Assembly (NCBI GenBank): GCA_001574975.1
Contig: KQ965738.1
Span: forward strand, 488,277 to 552,276
DNA: 64,000 nucleotides
Direction: 5' to 3'
Source of the DNA: Gonapodya prolifera JEL478
Taxonomy: Eukaryota > Monoblepharomycota > Monoblepharidomycetes > Monoblepharidales > Gonapodyaceae
Of this stretch, positions 47,974 to 58,589 are shown one piece after another. Made by a program: the position numbers and the translations under genes. Under the pieces are notes generated by a model that worked only from the letters and a program-made list of their open reading frames with translations, made no database searches and had not been told where the DNA came from. Position 1 is the first letter of the stretch; each line of letters begins with the position of its first letter.

Positions 47974-48598
47974 CTACTTGGCATCCGTTCCCAGCGTCCC
48001 TCCTCCAGCCCTTCTCCACGCAAACCACGCCGCAACTGCCACTGCTCCGCCGAGGATTATGAGAGCAAGTGTTGAGCTGGGAGAAGATGGTGCAAGTGAT
48101 AGCCCTCGATCGGCCTTAATCGTGACCGAAAACTGTGACTGGTTTCCGGAGGACGGCTCCCACGGGCGGCGGTAGATAAGGCGGATATGGCCAGACGAGC
48201 GGATATGGTAGCGAAACCAGAAAGTGCCACTTGCGCCGACACGCCCTGTATCCCGAGTGTTGTGCCACATGGAAGAATCAGTGAAAACGTCATGGCGCGG
48301 GAATAGAAATGGGAACCGCTATGGTGCAGCAAATTCACCTTGCGTGTTGTAGTTTTCGTACGACGATTCCGTGAGTTCCGCGCCCACGGTCTCTGACGAT
48401 TCCCAGATGTAGCCCGTGGAGGGGTTTCCCTTGAGTCTGATCTGGTTCGTGGTGCGGTGGATTGCGGGATCCGAGAATAGGGTCCAACCGGTAAACGGGC
48501 TGGATGCCAGCCAGCAGTGGAGTCCTCACCTCGATCGTCTCTCCAGGCGCGATGTCCAAGGCTTTGCTGGCGTCGGCTTCGGTGAGAATCGTCGACAT
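47974..48598 (-). CDS. Chagasin-like cysteine protease inhibitor (I42) with C-terminal membrane anchor
   Basis: Three exons. Exon 1, from ATG 48598, ends ALDIAPGETIE. Exon 2 begins IRLKGNPSTGYIWESSETVG, containing the inhibitory BC loop (NPTTGY-type) of chagasin. Exon 3 carries the second loop region GRVGASGTFWFRYHIRSSGH and the third, YRRPWE, and ends FSVTIKADRG. These three loops insert into the active site of papain-like proteases. A hydrophobic helix (TLALIILGGAVAVAAWFAW) plus RRAGG follows, so the protein is tail-anchored or has a C-terminal membrane anchor rather than a signal peptide; typical bacterial or protist chagasins are soluble. Start is the only suitable ATG. A broken paralogue lies at 51763-52369. 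Target protease unknown. Confidence 0.85.
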
Positions 48599-48899
48599 GT
48601 CGTTAGAGGGTGTTGTCAGGCCACAGCATCAAGTTAGGTCAGGTCAAGCACACCCTTGTGACCGAAAGTTCGAGCCATTTGTTGACAGATCTTTGAGTGG
48701 AATGGACTCTGAGGACAGTTGAATGATACAAAAATGTTGCGATGCTGTCGCTGCATGTAATGATCACCCATTTTCATCTTGGCACCAAGAATTACCGAAT
48801 ACATATTGACGCGCAACCAAAGAATAGAACATTGTAGACGCATTTAAAACCTAATAGCTTAAGGTCCTGGGAAATCTTCTTGCTTATGGGTCCTAGTTT

Positions 48900-51004
48900 T
48901 CACGCAGCTTTCGCTGGCGATTTCTTCTCTTTCTTCCGGAATTCCTCAATACTTTTTCGGATTTCGTCCTCTGACTGTCCCTGGAGAAAATGGTCTTTGG
49001 CACATTTGCCAACCATTACGGTGCGGTGATAGACCGTAGCGAGTACCTCAGCGGAAAGGAAACCAGACGTAATTGCACGTTCAACAACCATGCTCAGAAT
49101 TGGAACCCCTGAGACCACCAGGAGAAGCACTGTTGCGGCTGTCCCATCGTTCCAATGACATAAGTCGCCTCGAGACCGACCAACCAGCTGAGAGTTTATG
49201 CGGCGAATCGAATACACTCGAAGAAGCTCACAGATCTGGACGACATAAATCCGATTTGGAAGCAGAGAACAACCATGAGGGAGCTGAAATCGATATGTTA
49301 TTCTTAAGTACTCCCTCTTTCCTCAGTTGTAAAACTCACTAAAGTACACCCGCTCCAATCGGTAGAGCTGGTTCAAAACAAATGTTCACTGCTCCTACAG
49401 TGGCTATAGCGACGGCTTCAGAAATAGCCGTGACAACCTAGTAGATGTTTTGCGACGAACAAGACATTAAAGCAGCTACATGGTCCGGGAGCAGTCAGCA
49501 GACGGACACGTACATGTGTGAAATGATCGGCAACTGCGAATCTCGCCTCTCAGGCGGTGCGCAGATGGGCAACTTGGAACTTACTTGATCCCGCGACCTT
49601 GTCAACCAGTATTCGCGTCAGATCATCTATCCCAAAGCGGTCTCAAGCATACTCAAGATGAGAGAGTGCGAATAGTGATAGTATGTGGAAAGGTCGGTCA
49701 CTTACAATCTTGGGTACGCACAGGATCAAGGTAGCCGCCATTAATTGCCTGAGAAGGTTGGACATAGACCTTAACTTTGTCGTTCTTGTACTTGGTAAAG
49801 AGTTCAATTGGAGGAACTCCCTCGTCAAGCATAATAGGAACCTAAAATTAGAGGTAATTATCACAACAGCAGCTCGACGCAAAGTACTTCAACCCACCTG
49901 GACTGTTGGAGCACTCCATCCGTCACGTTTAGCACACACCATGACTACCCTCTTGCCACCTCGCTCGAACATTGGGGCGACTCTGCTATTGGTTGACTTT
50001 TGTAGTTATTTTTTCAGGTCTCAGATAATTTGTTGAGAAGCATAAGGTGATACTGTTGACGGTCATCTAGCTCAGATTCCCTTCCTGGGGGCAGCAAGTT
50101 GAATCCAAGAGATTTGCAATGGGGAAGACTGTAATTTAACTTACTTGTCAATAGTGGTCGCACAGACGAATATCCTTTGTCTATATCTACGTGAGTCATA
50201 ACCTGAAGAAGGTCCACCAAAACAGTTGGATATGCTCTTGTGTGGGAAGAGCGAACACAACACATACCGCAATCAATGGTATGTTCGAGGAGAGCTTCGC
50301 TCTTTCACAAACCTCGTTGAACTCAGGTACCCGTAACTGCGCGGAATCGTTCCGTGTACCAGAAGCTTTATGAAGGAAGAGAATGCAAACAATTTTTTTG
50401 TGTAGTTTCTTCACAATGAGGTTCGTAAGGTCATCTGGTAATGCATAAGTTAGAGCTTCACATCTTGTCACATGAATGCATCGATGAGGTGGCCCACCTT
50501 GCGCCGTCTTTGATTTATTTATTACACCTTCGTGCTCACCGATTCCCCGTGTATCAACTACGACCATGCCGACAGGGTCTGTCTTGCACCATCCACAACT
50601 CTAATTGTGACCGCCAGACCCTCTTGGGCCAAAGACTTTTCGGGTGAAGGTTGCCGCCAAAGCACCATCCAAAAGGCAGGATTTTCCACTTCCCGTTTCT
50701 CCAGCGACGAGAATTGTAGGATAGCGGGGTGGCTCGGTCATGTCTCGCAGGTATTGGAGATCCTCCTGGTGTACACATCAAACCAATGCCCTTGACGAGT
50801 TTTGCGTTCATGTGGCAAGATAACAGTACCTGGAACTTCTGGTGGTTTGGAATGAACTTCCCAGAGGTCCCAGGATGTTGTTGCAAATCCAGGTCACCAG
50901 ATAGGAATGCGGCCGGTCTTGCTATACTCAGCGCGTAGGTCGGGATCAACGTCCAAATTCTTTTCGGACGCTTCTGCAATGGCGAGAATATCGATATTGG
51001 CCAT
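48900..51004 (-). CDS. P-loop GTPase-like membrane protein
   Basis: About ten small exons. Starts at ATG 51004 (MANIDILAIAEASEKNLDVD). One exon reads RYPTILVAGETGSGKSCLLD, with the P-loop at 50679-50702. The G3-like motif is GMVVVDTRGIG near 50560, and G4-like THVD follows a splice in IPLIA-VMTHVDIDKGYS near 50190. Further exons: KKIVCILFLHKASGTRND, VPIMLDEGVPPIELFTKY, VYVQPSQAINGGYLDPVRTQ and IDDLTRILVDKVAG. The C-terminal half has hydrophobic helices (TAISEAVAIATVGAVNICF and AATVLLLVVSGVPILSMVV), then a charged end (IRKSIEEFRKKEKK, stop 48900). The order GTPase then membrane helices recalls TRAFAC-type membrane GTPases such as IRG or DUF697 proteins, but I cannot assign a family. Splicing between 50560 and 50900 is uncertain. 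Flanked by two chagasin-like genes on the same strand. Confidence 0.55.
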
Positions 51005-51762
51005 GGTTCGTTCTGCGACGTGAGTTGAGACAAGAGTGCGCGTGGCCAAGCAGATATATCCCGGAGAATCTCCAGTCACGAATGTCAGAAATGCTAAGTG
51101 ACGATAAGAGCTCAGCCACGATGAACCGTTTTTGGAACGCGGTCGCTCCGCAGTTTACACACAATGAGAAAGGGCTTTCTTCGGCTTCTTTTATTATAGC
51201 ATGCTTCAGTTAAATTAATAACAGTAGTTACTCTTGTATCACTGCTCTCGAAATCTTGCATCTTTTCTCACTCACCACCTTCCATCGCCTTCCTGCTCAT
51301 CTTAAGCGACCCGCACTTCCATCACTTGGATCCACTACTTGCGCCGAAATCTTATGAAGAAACTCCTCATCTTATCCCCACAAAAACACCAATCTCACCG
51401 CGCTGAATAGCCCAACTCGTCTTCAAATTTCATCCCCACCCCCTCGGGGTTGTCGTCACCCTAAGAGGAGGCAACGCCTGACAATACCGACGCTGGACCA
51501 TGAGCGCTCAGGTTGCGGACAAGTTAGTTTGAAATGGGTCCTATTGCTGGAGGAGCAGGGTGTGTGTGCGAAATGTGCGAAGCGGTGCGAAGACGAGGAC
51601 TCACCGAGGTTTCCCATAGCGAAGAGCTCAACGGAAAGTTTTCTTTACGGTGCGTCATTTGCGTCCGTAACACCTATCACTGCGGCGCAAAATTGCCCTC
51701 TTGCTCCATTTGTCTTCTCTCAACCTGCCCATGGTCACACCACCACCTCATGCACGGCGGCA
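51005..51762. other. Intergenic region
   Basis: About 760 bp upstream of the GTPase-like gene and downstream of the chagasin relic. No gene seen; short frames on the plus strand lack motifs. Confidence 0.45.
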
Positions 51763-52369
51763 TCAGCACCCGCCTTGGCCGACGAGGAAAGCCACGATGA
51801 AGATGTTACCACGGTGGAAGATAGCAAGAAATTTCGAGTATTTATTTGAATGTTTCCAGCATTTAAGATTCTTGACCTCAAATGTGACTGAAAACACAGA
51901 GTGGTCCCCTGACTTCTCCCACGGGCGGCGATAGACAAGGCGGACATGACCAGCGGCGCTGACACGATAGCGGAACAAAAACGTTCCTCCCGCCCCGACG
52001 AAGCCTTGTTTGAAGAGGATGTGGAGGAAGTAGAGCAAGAAAAGGACGAGCGGCGGTGAATTCTCGGTAGCTCAGTTCGCAGCCATGGAAGATGACTGTG
52101 ATTGCTGAATGCTCACCTGGAGGAGAGGGGGTGGATTCGAATGAGGACTCTGTGAGTTCTGCCCCTTCAACTTCAGCCGATTCCCATGATTAGCCTCTGG
52201 TGGGGTTGCCCTCGAGTCTAATCTGGGTGGATGGATCGATGGGAGACAGAACGGTGAAGTGTGGACGGGTGTCTCGTGCCATCCAGGAATATATAGTCAC
52301 CTCAACTGTTTCTCCAGGAGTAACCTCCACCGTTTTGCTATTGTCTTCGTTGGTGAGAATCTTAGACAT
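51763..52369 (-). pseudogene. Chagasin-like inhibitor, second copy with premature stop
   Basis: Exon 1 from ATG 52369 reads MSKILTNEDNSKTVEVTPGE, aligned residue by residue with the 48598 gene, and the first intron lies at the same place. Exon 2 begins IRLEGNPTRG and then has TAA at 52190-52192, where the intact copy has the Tyr of NPSTGY. Beyond it the frame continues as SWESAEVEGAELTESSFES, and exon 3 keeps GFVGAGGTFLFRYRVSAAGH, VRLVYRRPWE and FSVTFEV. The C-terminal membrane helix is not preserved. So the copy appears recently disabled at the inhibitory loop; otherwise selection seems to have held the fold. If the stop were a sequence error, this would be a second inhibitor gene. Confidence 0.75.
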
Positions 52370-52702
52370 CGTTGCAAGCGCGATCGAAGAATGGTCGATC
52401 AATGCCTTGTAGTATATCCAGCACGCGGAAGGGTCCTATCTGTAAGATAATCGGCACAATCATGAAAAACTAGGAGTGTGAGTCATTGAAATCTCGTTGC
52501 CTCGTGGCGAAGCGTGAGATGAAGCCTGTTCGCAATCTCCAGGTCACAATTGACCGGTTCGCTCCTACCAAGTGCAAACCTGTGCTTTGTTGAGTGTCTT
52601 CGAGCGGTCTCGTACAGTATATTGGAAGAATTCTATCAGTTTATCTACCACAAACAAAACCTCAAATGTAACATGCGAATAGTCCTCCCAAGACAAACAT
52701 TC

Positions 52703-53206
52703 TTATGTCAAGAAAATCTTGAACCCCACACTCGTACGTTCAAAGCCCATTCTCTCATAGAAGCGGTGTGCGTTGACCCGGGTGGAATTGGAGGAGAGGT
52801 CCACCAATAGGGCCCCGCTCTCTTTCGCGTGCTGCAGAGCCCACCCGATCATCTTTGAGCCTATTCCCTTCCCGCGCATGCTAGGGTCAACAAACACGGT
52901 CTCAAGATGTCCCCTATAGCCTCCCTGGCGTCCCATTGTGTGCCACATCGTGAGTTGCAAAGTGCCTACGACGCGGCCACCGACTTCGGCCACCAGGAGG
53001 AAGTGGGCGGGGTCTCTGGAGATGCTTTCGAATGCCGTGTAATACGAGTCTGCCACGCCCTCGGGTGTCACGTGCTCGCGGTTCTCGGACGACGCGAGTG
53101 TGTCGGAAGCAATTATACGCGCGATCGACGCAACGTCGGACCGCTCGGCGCGGCGCAGAATGACATCGTCAAGTGAGATGGCAGGTGCAGTGACCGCTTC
53201 CGCCAT
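52703..53206 (-). CDS. GNAT-family N-acetyltransferase
   Basis: Single-exon protein of 167 residues from ATG 53206 (MAEAVTAPAISLDD); the frame continues upstream only to a TTG. GNAT features in order: DVILRRAERSDVASIARIIA, FLLVAEVGGRVVGTLQLTM, the acetyl-CoA loop HLETVFVDPSMRGKGIGSKM with the R/QxxGxG/A-type RGKGIG, IGWALQHAKESGALLVDLSS and NAHRFYERMGFERTSVGF. The fold transfers an acetyl group from acetyl-CoA to an amine; the substrate cannot be read from sequence. The absence of introns and the compact bacterial-type layout make lateral origin possible but unproven. No neighbour suggests a pathway. Confidence 0.88.
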   Translation of the reverse strand: MAEAVTAPAISLDDVILRRAERSDVASIARIIASDTLASSENREHVTPEGVADSYYTAFESISRDPAHFLLVAEVGGRVVGTLQLTMWHTMGRQGGYRGHLETVFVDPSMRGKGIGSKMIGWALQHAKESGALLVDLSSNSTRVNAHRFYERMGFERTSVGFKIFLT

Positions 53207-53532
53207 GGATGGAATTGAACGGCTGTCCGCCACAACCGGGGTCACCAAACGGCCACAGCAACTGAAGGAATCTGATTTGGACAATTATAGTTTATTTCAA
53301 TCTCATCTTTAAAGTAATTTGTGTTGAGGAATTGCTATCGACCGAAAATTTCGCCAGAATTTTATGTAGCACATGTCGCTTCTTACATTAATATTTGCGA
53401 CATGACAATCCACCAATGTACTGATGGCAGTCCTTCCTGAAGTGCAACAAGTAACCGAATCAACTAAACATGTGAAAGGTGTGTCGGGGCAATGGCCACA
53501 GCACCGGGTCACACACCCACGTTGAAGCGCTG
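53207..53532. other. Divergent intergenic region
   Basis: About 325 bp, A/T-rich, between the acetyltransferase (minus) and the acidic protein (plus). Probably the two promoters; nothing else seen. Confidence 0.5.
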
Positions 53533-55256
53533 ATGGCGAGCTTTTCGGCGATGGGAAACGAAGAGCAGATTGCAAGAGAGGGCGGCGGAGATGCTCTAGG
53601 CAGCGGAGAGTGGAAAGCCTCGGCTGAAAAGGAGGTTCAGGGGAACGAACAAATCTGCGAGGCGAGACGCGAGGAAGAGGAGATGAGCGAGAGCGGGCAG
53701 CTCGATAACGAGGAAGGGAGCGACGAAGGGACGCTGGTTGCGGAGAAGTGGGGCGGGGAGAGAAGAGAAGAGGAAGGGAGGATGGTGGTCATCACCGAGC
53801 AGGAAGAGACCGGGGAGAATGAGAGTGGAAGAGAAGGAGAAGGGCGAGAGGTGGAAGGGGTAGGAGAAGGTGAGGTGGAAGGAGATGAGAATCTCGACAG
53901 CGAAGAAAGAGAACAAACCGGGGAGGTGCGTTTCAAATGCCTTTCCTGGTCCGTCACTCGTACCTGCGCAAAACGAGTACTCCCACATTCCAGCCATTCA
54001 CCGCATCAACCCCAGACGCTGAAAATCTAGATTTCTTCGCGACATCTATCCTTCACCTTCTCGACCACCCGGACTCCCAAGACATGGACTACTCTTTCAT
54101 CCACTACTCAATCCACTCGCTCGCCGACGTCGACTCCATCGCAACATTCACAAACTCGCCGTTTAACATCCCGCGCAACCCGTATAATGACGACCTGGAT
54201 GAGGACGACGAGTGGTGGAACACGCCGATAAACACCTCCTCGCATTCGTCGTCTCACGCATACTTCCCAAATGACCCGGCTTACGCCAAATACGCCACCC
54301 TCCGCTTTCCTCTTGCTTCCACGATGGCACCAGTGTATCAAAGGGGGAGGGACCTCGTCGCATCGGGAGCGCACGCTGTGGGGGGGATAGTGCAGGGAGC
54401 GTCTTCAATGCTGAAGGGGTATTGGATGGGCGGAAAGGTGAGTCATTGATGATAGGTCCATTGATTACGTTTGGAGCAGTCGGAGTGCGTGTGCCAACCC
54501 TGTTCCTCGCCGAACCCCCCCCCCCCACATCCCCCCCAGTTCGCCGACACCCCCATCGCCCCACTTCCCCTCGTCCCGCTCCACCCACCCGCCTCCTTCC
54601 CCGCACCCTCACCCGCACTCTGGCGCGACTGGTGGGCTCTCTTCTGGACCCACCTTCTAGGCCTCCATCAACTGCCCCCGACGCCCCCACGCACGCCCGA
54701 CCTAACTGCGCGCACACACGCCTTGCCCTACCTTCCCTATACCACCAACGCCGTCTGTGGCCCGTCGGGCGAAACGGCCGACCCGATGTGGGCCACGCCG
54801 TACCCGTCGCTCGGGGAGTCGCTCTTAGCCCTCTCACCCTCGCCCGCGCCTAGCGAGGACCCCGAGGCTGTCTCGGCGGCGTGCAGGGTGACGAGCGCCG
54901 TGGTGGTGATTGCGATGCTGGTGGCCGGGGTCGCGAGCGAGGGGTGGGTCGGAGTAGCGAGAAGAATGGGCGGGAAGGCGTTGGGAGGGCTTGCGGGAGT
55001 CGGAAAGGGAGTGTGGAAAGGGACCCGCCAAGGGGCGGGAGCGGGCGCGGGCTGGGCGGACGGGTTGGCGGGAATCGTCGATGACGATGTGACGGACACG
55101 AGTCCCGTCTCATCGTATGCGCTTGCAGATCCGGAGGATTGGGTTGTTATTGGGCGCAAGGGGCGGGTCGAAGCTGGGGACGTACAGGGGGGTCAATTGG
55201 GTGTGGCTACAAGAACGGAGGAGGTTTCTCCAGTTGTTGAGAGTGATGTGGAGTAG
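53533..55256 (+). CDS. Acidic protein with C-terminal hydrophobic segment, unknown function
   Basis: Three exons. Exon 1 from ATG 53533 is almost wholly Glu/Gly/Arg (EEEEMSESGQLDNEEGSDEG) and ends EEREQTGE. Exon 2 starts PFTASTPDAENLDFFATSIL after a 70 bp intron and includes LLDHPDSQDMDYSFIHYSIH, DDLDEDDEWWNTPIN and GRDLVASGAHAVGGIVQGAS, an Ala/Gly helix. Exon 3, after an intron with a C run (54516-54539), starts FADTPIAPLPLVPLHPP, has WRDWWALFWTHLLGLHQL, a hydrophobic helix (VTSAVVVIAMLVAGVASEGW), then a Gly/Lys-rich amphipathic run (GGKALGGLAGVGKGVWKGT) and DPEDWVVIGRKGR. No known family. The Ala/Gly-rich amphipathic parts resemble lipid-droplet or senescence-type surface helices; that is inference. 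Confidence 0.65.
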
Positions 55257-55339
55257 ATAGCGAGGTTTCGTGCGAAAAGCTGTATTTTTTTCCCCCTGGA
55301 ATTGCATCATGGTTTTATGTTTCAACATAAGTACCCTAA

Positions 55340-55752
55340 CTTGGGGAGACCCGACCTGTGTTTCGGGGATGGGGCAGGTGGGTCCAATTTGTGGAGTTCT
55401 TGGGAATTCCAAATCGACCACATTTTCACTACACTGTTCGTGGACGTGATAAGAAGCATAACTGGGAGGTAAGAGCAATTGCCGTTAAGATTATCCCAAT
55501 TTGTTTCACCTCTGATTGAATTAAAATCAGAGTGGTGTGCTACAACGTGCAGCAGAATTCTTAAAACCTGTTCGAGAAATGACCGGCCACTCCGTCATCA
55601 TTTTCACGCCATCTATCAGCAACAGCGCAGTACTACATCGCCAATTAATAGCTCAATTGGACCCATCTCTCCATCCTTTTGTTCGTACCTTTTCATGGGC
55701 GAAATATGAGAAAACTGAAAAGAGAGAAGCTTGCATCAACGTGCGCGGATGA
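55340..55752 (+). pseudogene. Orphan two-exon coding fragment
   Basis: Two stretches on the plus strand read as protein and join across a GT-AG intron (donor after KKHNWE near 55468, acceptor TTAAAATCAG near 55530). They are VQFVEFLGIPNRPHFHYTVR then GRDKKHNWE, and SGVLQRAAEFLKPVREMTGH, SVIIFTPSISNSAVLHRQLI, AQLDPSLHPFVRTFSWAKYE, with a stop at 55752. No ATG precedes the first part; the frame begins after a stop at about 55340. It looks like the 3' end of a gene whose 5' part is absent, or a duplicated piece of a gene elsewhere. Family not recognised. Confidence 0.35.
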
Positions 55753-55833
55753 GGCAACTCCTTTAATATTTATTGCCACGTCTGTACTTGTCATGGTGTG
55801 TTAAGCTTCTGAGTTCTTGTGGACATCCACCCA

Positions 55834-56640
55834 ATGGTGTTTTGGCTGGTGCTTATCGAGTTTTTCGGCCACCTGCTTGATCACCAAGACCCAATTGAAG
55901 TGATAGGTCACACAATCCACTGCAGAATTTTGCTTCATATCCCTTACCGAAATGTGCATTTTCACAGGTTGCTCTGCACCATCTTCTCCACCGCCAATGC
56001 CGCCTCCTCCGCCACCAAGCGGAATTCCAGACTACTCCCCTTGCCTTGAGGGCCTGACCTTGTGCAGAAATCCAGGATCGCAGTGTTGCCAGGGCGAGAA
56101 TGATGGCAACCTTTTCACGTGCAGGTGGGTTTGGTGTGAATCGGGGCATCACAAAAGTTGGTCTCATTGTTTGTGCATCCTTCGCCATCAAGATCTAACG
56201 GAAATGGTGAGTGACCAAGATCGTGCACTTTCCCAGGAGGTGCCATTTTAATTCCGACCAACATCGTTTGCAGACTACATACCAAAAGCGCCTGACTCGT
56301 GGCCATACGGCGATTTGGCGTGTCCTTTTGACCAGCCGTGCTATTCGGATTGCTACTATCGTCACTCAATACGCCGGTTTTGTTGGTGGACAGACACCAA
56401 CGGCTTGTGCTTTTTGCCCATTACAGCAAATGCTTCAAGCTCAGCGCCGTGTCTGCCTCATGTGGAGGAAAAACAGGAAGTAACCAGCGATACATTGCCA
56501 AGTACCAGAACCGGGCGTGGTGTGAGTGGACAAAGAACAGATTATCCATGGGCATACACTGTTGGGGCTGTGACCTCGGGGATGAGACCGTCTATTGCCA
56601 TTCGGTGGCGTTTGGGAACTCGCTCTGCGAGTGCAGTTAA
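55834..56640 (+). CDS. Small secreted cysteine-rich protein
   Basis: ATG 55834 gives a hydrophobic leader (MVFWLVLIEFFGHLLD). After an intron ending at the acceptor before 55970 comes CSAPSSPPPMPPPPPPSG, a Pro linker, then a Cys-rich part: CLEGLTLCRNPGSQCCQG, DLACPFDQPCYSDCYYRHSI, RRFCWWTDTNGLCF, and after another intron RAWCEWTKNRLSMGIHCWGC and TVYCHSVAFGNSLCECS to the stop at 56640. The CWWT and CEWT segments suggest two related Cys-rich modules. The frames around 56120-56275 and 56450-56510 need two more introns whose limits are approximate. Carbohydrate-binding or effector-like roles are possible; no family is recognised. Between an orphan fragment and a convergent RING gene. Confidence 0.6.
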
Positions 56641-56780
56641 CATTGCACATTCTTTCAACATTTGTCACAGATACTACGGGGATTTGTTGAGAAATTAGGA
56701 TAAAAAGCAATGCACCAAATAAAAACTTAAAAACCCAAGACTTTTACATCCTTCTCCGTCTCACGCTCCGCCAGGGTGCT

Positions 56781-58589
56781 TCAAAGGTATACTCTGTCGA
56801 ACGACAGGATGGTAACCTTGCACAGGGGACACTCCCGTATCCGCGAGTCACCCGCACATTCCATGCATAGTGCAACATGACGGCTGAGCAGCGGGTTCAT
56901 GAGGTTGGAGGGCCATACGAGAATGGATAGGGGGAAGGGGATAGGCTGTGACGTCATTGCAAAGATTTTAATTCAAAAGGCGCGAAAGCTCACCAGGGCA
57001 TCAAGAGGGCGCACTTTGGTCTAATCATGCAGACGACCTGGGTGCGGTGGGTAGGACCGATGGAACGTACAGCGTCTTGTCAGCAAAGTGAGCACACTCC
57101 CACGACCGCCCTCTTCGAAGAACTTACGCAGTCCGTTCCGGGGCAAAGAGCGGGGTGGGTTGGTCGTGGCGGTGGCGGCTGCGCAGGCTGGGCGCCTTCT
57201 GCGGCGATCGCCACCTGCGACAGGAGTAACTCGACGACCTCGGATGCGAGTTGGTCCCCGTCCATGATGACGTCCGGACTGCGGGCAAGGATCAAGGAAA
57301 CAGCAGTCGCGATTTCGGGGTCCGGGCAACTGGTGGCGGAGCGGATGAATGTGATGGAGGCTGGTGGGAGAATGCCATCGAGGTCGAGCGGTGCTTCCGT
57401 GGACAGGGGTGGGGTTGGACGAGGTGAAGGGGCAGGTAAAGGGCGGGAAGAAGAAGCCGGCGCCCTCGAGGGAGAAGGGTCGGGTATTGTGTTCTGGTGA
57501 GGACGTTGGGTGCGATGGAGATTGGAAACACCGGGTGGGTCGAGGTGGGATGAGTGTGTGTCCGCACCAACCTCAATCTCGCGGATGCAAGCGGAGGGAA
57601 AGAAACCGTATCTATTGGTGCTGATGTTGCGGCCCTGATCGCGGGATGGGGACTCGTGTGAATCAAGCAGGCTCGGGAAACATTTCGTGGGACGTACTCA
57701 CATACGCTCTCCCGTTGTTGTACGTACGGACGCAAAAGACGGTCTGGCCAACTTGCAATGTTATCGTTCCGCCTCGGGTGTCGGTGTTGGGTTGGACAAC
57801 GGTCATGGCGCGGGCAACAAAAGTCGCGCCAGATGGCTCGTCCTCTGGCGGGTGGAAGGGAAGTTGCTCCTCAAGCAGCTCAACAAAGCGGCGGTCGTTA
57901 TGCTGGATGGCGAGTTCGAGAATCCCGTCAGATATGGTCGCGCCGGCGTCGATGAGAGCCCGGATGATGCCGACGTGAGGTGTGATCTGCACCATTTCGG
58001 CGCACTGGCTCTGACTGACAGGGTTCTCGAGGACGATGAACGCGCCGGGCTTGTTGATCAAGTAGTGGCCGCGGTTGGCCAGCTGTTGCAAGCTGGGCTG
58101 GCCCATCAGGATGTGCGCCAAGGAGGTGTCAAGGTTCTCGTTGTCGTTAGTCGTAGTGGCACCCCTACCGAGTGCCAGTGCGAGCGGGGAGTCGAATTCG
58201 TAGTGGACTGGGAAGCATTTCGCCCAGTCTTCACCGGTCCAAGTGCCGTTAGACCTGCACCCGGCAATGTACCAGTCCTCGCTCCCGTTGGGGCTGGCGT
58301 TGTAGGCGAGCAGCAAACGTACAATGTCCTCATGGCCTCCAATGATGGCTGCGGCGAGGGCACTCTCGCAGTTGCGGTGCCTTGACTCTGTTGTGGATTC
58401 GCCGTTGTCGCCGACCACGCGGCAGGTGAGGGACACGGACTTCCATGCCATGCGCGGCTCGGCCTCATCGGACAGCAGCTCCCTTGTTTGGTTCAGATCG
58501 CCCGACTCTGCGGCGGCCACGAGCTCGCGGTCTCTGGCCTTGGGCGATTTGAGGATGGCGCGCAGAAGGACTGCCGCAAGAGCGTCCAT
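56781..58589 (-). CDS. Ankyrin, SH3 and RING finger protein (putative E3 ubiquitin ligase)
   Basis: ATG 58589 (MDALAAVLLRAILKSPKARD). Ankyrin-like repeats: ELVAAAESGDLNQTRELLSD, SALAAAIIGGHEDIVRLLLA, VGIIRALIDAGATISDGILE and LAIQHNDRRFVELLEEQ. The SH3 domain spans an intron (donor GTATGTGAG near 57712): FVARAMTVVQPNTDT, TLQVGQTVFCVRTYNNGRA, then YGFFPSACIREIEVG. A Pro/Ser linker follows, then TFIRSATSCPDPEIATAV. Two further splices assemble a complete C3HC4-type RING: GTDC-VVCMIRPKCALLMPC-RHVALCMEC, then AGDSRIRECPLCKVTILSFD, stop 56781. Cys1 and Cys2 come from different exons, and both Cys3 and the His side are split too, so the RING only exists after splicing. RING-HC domains recruit E2 enzymes; ankyrin and SH3 parts would bind substrates. 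Paralogue of the 31663 gene, which has a coiled coil and no RING. Confidence 0.87.
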
